6,975 nucleotides of DNA. It comes from CAIWHR01 sp039915505. Its GTDB lineage: Bacteria; Pseudomonadota; Gammaproteobacteria; Burkholderiales; Casimicrobiaceae. The notes beneath the pieces were generated by a model. The model was not told where the DNA came from. It saw only the letters and a list, made by a program, of their open reading frames with translations, and searched no databases. A program made the position numbers and the translations under genes. The stretch is from NCBI GenBank assembly GCA_039915505.1, contig JBDSND010000054.1, positions 1 to 6,975 on the forward strand, read 5' to 3'. Positions 1-5,235 of the stretch are shown here, piece after piece; within the stretch, counting starts at the first letter, position 1, and each line of letters begins with the position of its first letter.

Positions 1-755
1 GCGTTTTTCGGGAAGCCGTGCTCGGGCTCGCCAGGACGTATCCCTTCGCCCGCCGGCTGGTCAACAGCGGTCGCTTGTCGGTGCCGCGAGTGCACACGGA
101 GTCGCCACTCAATACTCCCAATGCGCCGAGCGAGCGGTGGGCAGGGGCGATGGTGCCCGGCGCGCCCGCTACCGACGCGCCGGTGCGGGGGGCGCGCGGC
201 GACTGGCTTCTGGAATACCTGGGCGGCGAATTCACGCTCCTCTCGTACGGATGGCGGCCCCCGGCCGCGGCTGTTGCAGCACTGTCGGACGCCGACGTTT
301 GCTGTCGCGTGGTGATGGTGACTGCGGCCGATGCGAACCACCCGGCCGGTGCGAACCAAGATGCCGGTGCGAACCAAGACGCCGGTACGAACCAAGACGC
401 CGGTACGAACCACGAACCGGGGCCGAACGCCGAAGCGGGGACGAATCACGAATCCGGGTCCAACGACGAAGCCGGTTCGAACCATCAAGCCGATACCAGT
501 CACGAAGCCGAAGCCGCGGGCGATGCCGGTGTAGCCCGCGCCGGAGAAGCGGTCGATGCTGTAATCGCGGCCGACACGATTCACGATGTCGAGGGCCTGG
601 TGCGGACGCGGTATGACGCGCAGCCAGGCAGTGTTTATCTGTTCCGTCCCGATCAGATCCTGTGCGCGCGCTGGCGCGGCTTCGATCTCGAGGCGGTACA
701 AACGGCCTGCGATCGCGCCCTGGGGCGCGGGATACCTGTCGAGGAGGTGGTGTGA
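1..755 (+). CDS. FAD-dependent aromatic hydroxylase (MhpA/UbiH-like), C-terminal part
   Basis: The 5' end lies outside the window; the first whole codon is at position 3. The opening VFREAVLGLARTYPFARRLV, followed by NSGRLSVP and SPLNTP, is the end of the substrate/FAD region typical of 3-(3-hydroxyphenyl)propionate hydroxylase-like class A flavin monooxygenases, which hydroxylate aromatic rings using NAD(P)H and O2. The remainder is the thioredoxin-like tail: WLLEYLGGEFTLLSYG near its start and GSVYLFRPDQILCARWRGFD near its end. Between these two parts, 66 residues of hexapeptide repeats (about A-G-A/T-N-Q/H-D/E) interrupt the fold at 327-524. The FAD and NADH motifs are upstream and cannot be checked. 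The GTG at 18 is internal, not a start. The stop overlaps the next gene (GTGA), which implies translational coupling. The exact substrate is unknown; degradation of an aromatic acid is an inference from family and neighbours. Confidence 0.85.
   Translation, partial: VFREAVLGLARTYPFARRLVNSGRLSVPRVHTESPLNTPNAPSERWAGAMVPGAPATDAPVRGARGDWLLEYLGGEFTLLSYGWRPPAAAVAALSDADVCCRVVMVTAADANHPAGANQDAGANQDAGTNQDAGTNHEPGPNAEAGTNHESGSNDEAGSNHQADTSHEAEAAGDAGVARAGEAVDAVIAADTIHDVEGLVRTRYDAQPGSVYLFRPDQILCARWRGFDLEAVQTACDRALGRGIPVEEVV
327..524 (+). repeat. 18-bp in-frame minisatellite, 11 units
   Basis: Eleven consecutive 18-bp units start at 327, 345, 363 and so on to 507. Each encodes one hexapeptide: ADANHP, AGANQD twice, AGTNQD, AGTNHE, PGPNAE, AGTNHE, SGSNDE, AGSNHQ, ADTSHE, AEAAGD. 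Neighbouring units 1, 2 and 3 differ by a single base each and unit 4 by two, while units 5 to 10 are strongly diverged. This gradient suggests recent expansion at the 5' side. The units lack the aliphatic position of left-handed beta-helix hexapeptides, so an acidic, Asn/Gly/Ala-rich flexible insert is more likely than a folded domain. Confidence 0.92.
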
Positions 756-964
756 GTGTCCTCATCACCGAGCCCAACATTGCCGACGGCGATGCCTTCT
801 ACGCGGCGTTGCTCGCGCTGCACCGGGACCTGAGCGAGGCCGAGAGCGTGTTGCTGAACGCGCGCCTCATCCTGCTGCTGGCCAATCACATCGGCGACCC
901 GGTGGTGCTGCACGAGGCGATGGCGGCGGCGCGGCAGGGTATCGGCCCGACCGACCGGGCCTGA
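752..964 (+). CDS. DUF2783 small protein
   Basis: A 70-residue protein beginning (GTG) MSVLITEPNIADGDAFYAAL and continuing through LSEAESVLLNARLILLLANHIGD to a short Ala/Arg tail. The NIAD-DxFY and LNARLILLLANHIGD blocks are characteristic of the DUF2783 family, which has no established function and is commonly found next to MhpA-like FAD hydroxylases. The start is chosen because GTG 752-754 overlaps the upstream TGA in a GTGA junction and follows a strong AGGAGG (742-747) with a 4-nt spacer. Starts further upstream in this frame would overlap the hydroxylase deeply and give un-family-like sequence. It is predicted soluble, mostly helical and without a signal peptide. A helper role for the hydroxylase (stability, assembly or subunit) is inferred only from linkage and coupling. 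Confidence 0.85.
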   Translation: MSVLITEPNIADGDAFYAALLALHRDLSEAESVLLNARLILLLANHIGDPVVLHEAMAAARQGIGPTDRA

Positions 965-1006
965 AGCGCGACGCCGACACCCGCGCCCGGTGCCGCGCGC
1001 GGCGGC

Positions 1007-1012
1007 TACAAT
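1007..1012 (+). promoter_or_regulatory. Putative -10 box of the enoyl-CoA hydratase gene
   Basis: TACAAT in the context GGCTACAATCGG, placed so that a transcript would begin about 16-18 nt before the ATG at 1036. No good -35 hexamer lies 16-18 bp upstream. A perfect 12-bp palindrome, GCCGCGCGCGGC (992-1003), sits in the spacer region. The assignment rests on the hexamer and its position only. Confidence 0.4.
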
Positions 1013-1035
1013 CGGCCAATCACCGGAGAATAGCC

Positions 1036-1812
1036 ATGGCCTACGCGCACATCCTCGTCGAACGACGCGACCGCGTCGGCCTTGTCCGCCTCAACCGCCC
1101 CGCGTGCATGAATGCGCTCAACGATGCGCTGGCGTGCGAGCTCGCCGAGGCGCTTGCGACTTATGACGCGGACCCCGGCATCGGCGCGATCGTGATCACC
1201 GGTAACGACAAGGCGTTCGCGGCGGGTGCGGACATCGGCGCCATGGCGGAATGGGACTATGCCAAGGTATACGGCGACGACACCATCACCCGTGATTGGG
1301 AGGCGGTCCGCAAAACCCGCAAGCCGGTGATCGCCGCGGTGGCGGGCTATGCACTCGGTGGAGGGTGCGAGCTGGCGATGATGTGCGATCTCATCGTGGC
1401 GGCCGACACCGCCAAGTTCGGCCAGCCGGAGATCACGATCGGCACCATGCCGGGCCTCGGCGGCACGCAGCGCCTGCCCCGCGCCGTCGGCAAGGCCAAG
1501 GCTATGGACTGGTGCCTCACGGGGCGGATGATCGACGCCGTCGAGGCGGAACGCGCGGGGCTGGTCGCCCGCGTCGTCGCGGCTGACGCGCTGGAAGCGG
1601 AGGCCGTCGCCATGGCGGCCAAGATCGCCTCGTTCTCGCTGCCCGTCGTGCTCAAGATCAAGGAAGCGATCAATCGCGCTTACGAATCGTCGCTCGCCGA
1701 GGGCCTGCTGTTCGAGCGTCGCGAGTTTCATGCGACGTTCGCGCTCGAGGACCAGAAGGAGGGCATGCGTGCCTTCGTCGCCAAGCGCAAGCCTATGTTC
1801 CGCCATCGCTGA
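1036..1812 (+). CDS. Enoyl-CoA hydratase (crotonase superfamily)
   Basis: A complete 258-residue protein, normal length for the family. It hydrates trans-2-enoyl-CoA to 3-hydroxyacyl-CoA in the cytoplasm, in beta-oxidation or in CoA-dependent aromatic degradation. The N-terminal HILVERRDRVGLVRLNRP and NALN are the usual crotonase opening. AAGADI (about 62-67) and GGG (108-110) mark the oxyanion-hole and CoA-binding loops. Both catalytic glutamates are present: E112 in GGGCELA and E132 in GQPEITIG, followed by PGLGGTQRL, so hydratase rather than isomerase-only activity is expected. Residues C24-M25 replace the common Ala-Leu of the RPxALNALN motif. The ATG has GGAGA (1025-1029) about 6 nt upstream. 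The gene follows the DUF2783 gene by 71 nt on the same strand and probably has its own promoter. PaaF/FadB-type substrate preference cannot be decided from the sequence. Confidence 0.93.
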   Translation: MAYAHILVERRDRVGLVRLNRPACMNALNDALACELAEALATYDADPGIGAIVITGNDKAFAAGADIGAMAEWDYAKVYGDDTITRDWEAVRKTRKPVIAAVAGYALGGGCELAMMCDLIVAADTAKFGQPEITIGTMPGLGGTQRLPRAVGKAKAMDWCLTGRMIDAVEAERAGLVARVVAADALEAEAVAMAAKIASFSLPVVLKIKEAINRAYESSLAEGLLFERREFHATFALEDQKEGMRAFVAKRKPMFRHR

Positions 1813-1962
1813 CCCATCGGGCTCGCGGCGGCGGTTTATCACGCCGCAGCGGAACATGCAGTCGGCGACCCTGTAGCGCGAGCCGCTCCCCGACCAGGTC
1901 CGCTTGAGCTCCTTGCTCTCCAACTCCTCGGCGCAGGCGCCAGGGGCGCGCCCGCGTCGATG
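1813..1962. other. Convergent intergenic region without a canonical terminator
   Basis: This 150-bp gap lies between two converging genes. It has a small hairpin at 1828-1847 (6-bp GCGGCG/CGCCGC stem, 8-nt loop) and a 10-bp palindrome GGGCGCGCCC at 1944-1953. Neither is followed by a T-run on either strand. On the minus strand the reading frame of the upstream gene stays open beyond its TGA and reads protein-like for about 40 residues (ELESKELKRTWSGSGSRYRV then ADCMFRCGV), but it has only a TTG start with no properly spaced ribosome binding site, so no gene is called. Confidence 0.5.
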
Positions 1963-3612
1963 TCAGTCGCCGGGTTGGCGCGGTCTGCGCAGCAGCCGCC
2001 ACGCCACCCAGGGGAGCCCGATCAGCGAGAGGGCGGCCCACGTGCGCAGCGCCGTCTCCGACCGGGGCATGGGCGACGCGTGCAGGTCGTCGTCGCGCAG
2101 GTCCTGCGGGAAGGGTCGTGGCGCGAGCGGAATGATCTGGGCCTGGGCCGGGTCCTTGGGCAGCCGATCGCGATACTCGAAGGGCGTGACGACCGCCGCG
2201 GTGCCGAGGGCTCGAGCCGACGGAAACTGCGGGAAGCGCAGGAAGTAGAGCGCCTCGGCGTCGGCGGCGACGAAGGAGGCCAATACCCCGCGCGCAGCCA
2301 GCGACGAGTCGCGCACGGCACTCACGAGGGCCGCGCCGATCTCCTCGAAGGCCGCGGCCGGCAGCAGGCGCGTCTGGTCCTCGGTCAGGTAGTCATAGAC
2401 GGCACATGCACGTCGCACCGAGCGCTCGCGCAGCGCGAGCCAGGGCAATGCAAGGGCTGCGCGCACCGGAGCCGCGGGCCCGCGTGCCGCAACGTCGAGG
2501 CCGAGCGCGCGCAGCACGTCGACGCTGATCCCCGCACAATTCATCGCCGCGTGGTCGTAGGCCAGCTGGTGGCGATAGAACTGCGCATACATGTGATTGA
2601 GCGCGCCTTGCACCAGGACCGCGGCGCGATCGTCGGTAAGCACCGCAACCAGCATCGCCGACGGGCGGTAGTACCCCTGGCCGCTGTTGAGGTCGGCGAG
2701 ATAGTTGTCGAGCGACACCGGCGCGGCGAGGATGCCCTTTTCACTCACCACGTCCAGCGAGTAGAAGTTGTCGACCATCCAGTCGGCGATGGAGCCGTCG
2801 GCCGAGGTGCGGCCGGTGACGATGGCGAAATGCCCGCCATGCGCCTCGTCGTCGTCGCCCTGCGCACCATTGACGATGATCGCGAGTACCGCCCGGCCCG
2901 CCGGTACCGCGTAGGGGCCGCGCTCGCGCGACCACAGCAGGGTCGCGGCAAAGGGACTCGCCGCACCCGCGTCGGGCTCGCTCTGCATGAGTGCGCGTAC
3001 AGCCGCAGGCGTCGCCGGCGGCCCTTCGGCGACCACCCGCCGTGCGTCGCGCGGGAGGCGAAAGTCCTTGGGCCACATCGTGCGCACCTGCACCACGTCC
3101 TCGCGGACCGTGCCCCGCACCCGCACCGGCCGTTGCTGGAACCAGGCTGCGGTCAAGGCATTGAAATAGGCACGATTCTGGGGCAGTTGCGGCGCGAGGG
3201 TCATGGTCCACGTGCCCTCGGCAGCGATGAGACGCGTGCCACCCGCGTCGACCCTTGCCTGGCCGATGATGTCGGGTGCGGCGACCCACACCACCGGTGG
3301 ATAGGGATCGAGCCCGGAGGCGCGTGCCCGTCCTCGCCATGCCCCAAGGTCTTCGAGCGGGGCCATTCCCTTGTGCAACCCGACCGTGGGCAACGTGGAC
3401 AGGGGCAGCGCCACCGTCTCGTGCTCGAAGTACCAGCGCACCTGCCGAAACGTCACGCCATCGGCGTTCGCGCCCGTGCCGAGGGTGAAGTCGCTGGCGG
3501 GATACAGCCCGAGATAATGCCCCGGTGCGTTGGCGGCACTGGTGACGGTCGGTTCGAAGCGCGGGGGACGGGAGGCCATCGGCAGGACTGCGCCACGTTG
3601 AGGCCCAGGCAC
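1963..3612 (-). CDS. Uncharacterised membrane-anchored protein, candidate permuted papain-like enzyme
   Basis: Up to 549 residues and not recognised as a named gene. The N-terminal part (about 30-190) is rich in aromatic residues and beta-like: GHYLGLYPASDFTLG, VRWYFEHETVALP, then NRAYFNALTAAWF and VRTMWPKDFRLP. The middle holds GGHFAIVTG (H261) followed by DWMVDNFYSLD, and about 95 residues later YDHAAMNCAGISVDVLRALG (N358-C359). His before Asn-Cys is the order seen in permuted NlpC/P60-like, LRAT-like and DUF4105-type enzymes, so a thiol hydrolase or transferase is possible but unproven. One hydrophobic helix at about 521-541 is followed by an Arg-rich tail (RLLRRPRQ). Starts are either GTG at 3612 or ATG at 3577-3579 (residue 12); neither has a clear ribosome binding site, and the in-frame TAA at 3622-3624 blocks a longer form. 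No signal peptide is visible in this frame. The gene is divergent from egtD. Confidence 0.8.
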   Translation of the reverse strand: MPGPQRGAVLPMASRPPRFEPTVTSAANAPGHYLGLYPASDFTLGTGANADGVTFRQVRWYFEHETVALPLSTLPTVGLHKGMAPLEDLGAWRGRARASGLDPYPPVVWVAAPDIIGQARVDAGGTRLIAAEGTWTMTLAPQLPQNRAYFNALTAAWFQQRPVRVRGTVREDVVQVRTMWPKDFRLPRDARRVVAEGPPATPAAVRALMQSEPDAGAASPFAATLLWSRERGPYAVPAGRAVLAIIVNGAQGDDDEAHGGHFAIVTGRTSADGSIADWMVDNFYSLDVVSEKGILAAPVSLDNYLADLNSGQGYYRPSAMLVAVLTDDRAAVLVQGALNHMYAQFYRHQLAYDHAAMNCAGISVDVLRALGLDVAARGPAAPVRAALALPWLALRERSVRRACAVYDYLTEDQTRLLPAAAFEEIGAALVSAVRDSSLAARGVLASFVAADAEALYFLRFPQFPSARALGTAAVVTPFEYRDRLPKDPAQAQIIPLAPRPFPQDLRDDDLHASPMPRSETALRTWAALSLIGLPWVAWRLLRRPRQPGD

Positions 3613-3620
3613 AGACTGCC

Positions 3621-3626
3621 ATTATG
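3621..3626 (-). promoter_or_regulatory. Weak -10-like element of the minus-strand gene
   Basis: On the minus strand the sequence reads CATAAT in the context GCGCCATAATGG. A start of transcription some 6-8 nt further would lie almost on the GTG at 3612, or about 35 nt before the alternative ATG at 3579, which favours the ATG if this element is real. No -35 hexamer is recognisable at normal spacing. Confidence 0.25.
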
Positions 3627-3667
3627 GCGCAACGCGCTGACGCGACTGCGACGGACGCTGTCATCCC

Positions 3668-3701
3668 CGGTCCGGACCGACGCGGGGGGGTCAGCTAAGA
3701 T
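3668..3701 (+). promoter_or_regulatory. Putative egtD promoter with palindrome and G7 tract
   Basis: The -10-like TAAGAT (3696-3701, context CAGCTAAGATGCC) would start a transcript with a leader of about 20 nt before the ATG at 3729. The expected -35 position (about 3673-3678) falls within a perfect 12-bp palindrome, CGGTCCGGACCG (3668-3679), rather than a TTGACA-like hexamer. A run of seven G (3684-3690) lies in the spacer. The palindrome is positioned like an operator or activator site, but no regulator can be named. Confidence 0.35.
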
Positions 3702-3728
3702 GCCGCTCCATCCCGCGAAGCTCGATCC

Positions 3729-4676
3729 ATGACCATTCACGATCGCACCGAGCACGACACCGAGCGTGACCGCCTCGCCCTCATCGCCGGGCTCCATGCA
3801 CCACAAGCGAGCATCGCCCCGAAGTACTTCTACGATGCGCTCGGCTGCGCGCTATTCTCGGCGATCTGCGAGTTGGACGAGTACTACCCGACCCGCACCG
3901 AGCGCGCGATCTTCGAGCGTCACCGCACAGAGATCGCCAGGATCGTGGGCAAGGGCGTGCAGTTCGTCGATCTCGGTGCGGGCGACGGGGTCAAGGCCGA
4001 GCAATGGTTCGGGATCCTTTCACCCTGTCGCTACGTCGCCGTGGATTTCGCGGAGCCGGCGGTCGCGCTGGTCCTCGACCGGCTCCAGGTTCGCTATCCG
4101 CGGCTCGAAACGGTGGGGGTGCTGGCCGATTTCACCCGCGGGCTCACGTTCGATGCCGACCTACTCCCCGTGCCGACATTGTTTTTCTACCCGGGCTCGT
4201 CGATCGGCAACTTCGCGCCCGGCGAGGCACTGCGCTTCCTCCGCTCGGTACACGACCAATGCACCAAGCGGACGGGGAGCGCGCTTCTCATCGGGGTCGA
4301 TACCAAGAAGGAAGAAGCCCGCCTGCACGCCGCGTACGACGATGCGCTGGGGGTGACCGCCGCGTTCAACCGCAATATCCTGCGGCACGTGAACACGATC
4401 ATCGGCAGCGACTTCGATGTGCGCCGCTTCACCCACGTCGCGTACTACGACCCCGCCGCTGCGCGGATCGAGATGCATCTCGAGGCCAGCGCGCATCAGG
4501 ACGTCTTCATCGGCGGTCGCGTACGCAGCTTCGCGCCGGGCGAGCGGATCGCCACGGAGCACTCCTACAAGTACGCCCCCGAGGACTTCGACGAGCTGCT
4601 GCGCAGCGCCGGCTTTGTTAATGTCACGAGCTGGCAGCACGACGCCGGGGCGTTCGCCGTGTTCTGCGCTTCCTGA
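3729..4676 (+). CDS. egtD: L-histidine N-alpha-methyltransferase (ergothioneine pathway)
   Basis: A complete 315-residue protein, close to the usual ~320 of EgtD. It transfers three methyl groups from S-adenosylmethionine to the alpha-amino group of histidine, giving hercynine, the first step of ergothioneine synthesis. Visible motifs in order: SIAPKYFYDALG and ELDEYYPTRTE (about 28-58, substrate-pocket tyrosines), FVDLGAGDGVKAEQ (79-92, SAM-binding glycine loop), VAVDFAE (103-109), FFYPGSSIGNF (152-162, with the histidine-binding Asn as N161), IGVDTKK (188-194) and TEHSYKY (276-282), where E277 and S279 match the E-x-S pair contacting the substrate imidazole. ATG 3729 has only a weak GAAG upstream. 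The usual partner egtB is not adjacent: the upstream neighbour is divergent and unrelated, and a 555-bp gap follows. The last step may use EgtB encoded elsewhere, or hercynine may be the end product. Confidence 0.95.
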   Translation: MTIHDRTEHDTERDRLALIAGLHAPQASIAPKYFYDALGCALFSAICELDEYYPTRTERAIFERHRTEIARIVGKGVQFVDLGAGDGVKAEQWFGILSPCRYVAVDFAEPAVALVLDRLQVRYPRLETVGVLADFTRGLTFDADLLPVPTLFFYPGSSIGNFAPGEALRFLRSVHDQCTKRTGSALLIGVDTKKEEARLHAAYDDALGVTAAFNRNILRHVNTIIGSDFDVRRFTHVAYYDPAAARIEMHLEASAHQDVFIGGRVRSFAPGERIATEHSYKYAPEDFDELLRSAGFVNVTSWQHDAGAFAVFCAS

Positions 4677-4686
4677 AACGAGCTCC

Positions 4687-4781
4687 GACGGGCGTGCCGT
4701 CAGCCCAGGCGCTGGTCGAGCCCGGAGCCGGCCGCGAGCTGCCGGCACCGGTGCCGGGTGCCGGACCGCGAGCGCGCGGTC
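4687..4781 (+). terminator. GC-rich hairpin cluster after egtD
   Basis: Three inverted repeats follow the egtD stop: GACGG/CCGTC with a 5-nt loop (4687-4701), the perfect 16-bp palindrome CCGGCACCGGTGCCGG (4742-4757) with an extra GGTGCCGG copy directly after it (4757-4764), and GACCGCG-AGCG-CGCGGTC (4764-4781, 7-bp stem). None is followed by a T-run, so an intrinsic terminator is not proven. An RNA 3'-end structure, a repeated protein-binding site or a REP-like element are alternatives. Confidence 0.3.
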
Positions 4782-5070
4782 GAGGCCCGCGCCGAGCGCA
4801 GCCTGCGGCGGACGACGAACGCGCCCGCGGCGCGCGGCGACAACGCACTGGGGCATGTGTAGTGGACGACGCGTGCGCGCCAGCGTGGCGGTCGTTTCTG
4901 GACGCCGCTACTACCGGCCATACACCACTTGGGTCCGGGTCTGCTGCACCGCACACACGCTTACGTCGGCCGATGCAACACATGGGCGATCTGGAGCACG
5001 ATGTTCCGTACGTCGGACTCGTGGGGCAATGCGCTGCGCCCATGCAACACTGCCGGAGGCGTGCGCGGTT

Positions 5071-5087
5071 GAGGCGCAGAGCGCCTC
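5071..5087. other. 7-bp perfect stem-loop
   Basis: GAGGCGC-AGA-GCGCCTC forms a perfect 7-bp stem with a 3-nt loop. It is followed by TTCCGCC on the plus strand, which is too poor in T for a classical terminator. It lies about 145 nt before the flavoprotein start and could be part of its leader or the end of an unseen transcript. Confidence 0.4.
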
Positions 5088-5190
5088 TTCCGCCCGGCGC
5101 AACCCGGGGGTAGCATGCCGCAACCTGTGCGCACGGCTCGTCGCGCGTCGTAGACGACCGACGCGTAGTGACCACCCGGTGTGGCGATGG

Positions 5191-5234
5191 AAGGAGAGCG
5201 ACTTGAAGCATAGCGACTTGAAGGAGAGCGATTG
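5191..5234 (+). repeat. 15-bp tandem repeat, three units, carrying Shine-Dalgarno/TTG modules
   Basis: The units are AAGGAGAGCGACTTG (5191-5205), AAGCATAGCGACTTG (5206-5220) and AAGGAGAGCGATTG (5221-5234, one base short). The first and third units each contain AAGGAG followed 5-6 nt later by TTG, so the repeat multiplies a complete ribosome-binding-site/start module. The one-base deletion in the last unit shifts the frame set up by the first two. Confidence 0.9.
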
Positions 5235-5235
5235 A
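5203..5235 (+). CDS. Possible 10-codon leader ORF
   Basis: Starting at TTG 5203-5205, 6 nt after the first AAGGAG (5191-5196), this frame encodes MKHSDLKESD and stops at TGA 5233-5235. The stop overlaps the proposed TTG start of the flavoprotein gene (5232-5234) as TTGA, a typical coupling arrangement. Such a short ORF with a TTG start may be a chance result of the repeat; there is no attenuation-type codon bias or adjacent terminator to support a regulatory peptide. Confidence 0.25.
   Translation: MKHSDLKESD
5221..5226 (+). promoter_or_regulatory. Ribosome binding site of the flavoprotein gene
   Basis: AAGGAG followed after 5 nt by TTG 5232-5234. It decides the start: the same frame is closed by TAG at 5211-5213, and no ATG or GTG lies between that stop and the conserved VDCQWACP segment. 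TTG is therefore the only standard start available. Confidence 0.65.

Larger units (their letters stand above)
4677..5231. other. 555-bp intergenic region, no convincing gene
   Basis: Several frames on both strands are open here, as is normal at high GC, but their products are dominated by Arg, Ala, Pro and Ser, lack recognisable domains, and do not start with a good ribosome binding site. No tRNA, rRNA or familiar riboswitch pattern was recognised. The region holds inverted repeats near 4687-4701, 4742-4781 and 5071-5087, a short direct/inverted repeat set at 4973-5050, weak -10-like hexamers (TGTAGT at 4858, TAGCAT at 5111), and the tandem repeat that leads into the next gene. The promoter of the downstream flavoprotein gene should lie here but cannot be placed. 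Confidence 0.6.

Noticed and set aside
327..524. CRISPR-like array
   Set aside because: The 18-bp units are directly adjacent without spacers and encode an in-frame peptide repeat.
232..780. Minus-strand and alternate-frame ORFs across the 18-bp repeat
   Set aside because: A repeat length divisible by three keeps all frames open and repetitive. Only the hydroxylase frame joins conserved sequence on both sides.
586..1035. N-terminal extension of the enoyl-CoA hydratase to position 586
   Set aside because: The frame is open, but the extra 150 residues are Arg/Ala-rich and overlap two other genes. ATG 1036 has a ribosome binding site and gives a normal-length crotonase.
1828..1847. Intrinsic terminator of the enoyl-CoA hydratase gene
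   Set aside because: The 6-bp stem has no T-run after it on either strand, so it was noted only as a weak hairpin.
1006..1923. 305-codon minus-strand open frame
   Set aside because: It lies mostly antisense to the enoyl-CoA hydratase, has a TTG start, and its product is a typical GC-rich shadow.
1960..3732. 590-codon plus-strand open frame
   Set aside because: It is antisense to the 549-residue minus-strand gene. Its product is dominated by Arg, His and Gly with no domain, whereas the minus-strand product has normal composition, a membrane helix and enzyme-like motifs.
4694..5113. Plus-strand 139-codon ORF in the gap after egtD
   Set aside because: It has no ribosome binding site, its N-terminal half is Pro/Arg/Ala-rich over the palindromes, and no domain is recognisable.
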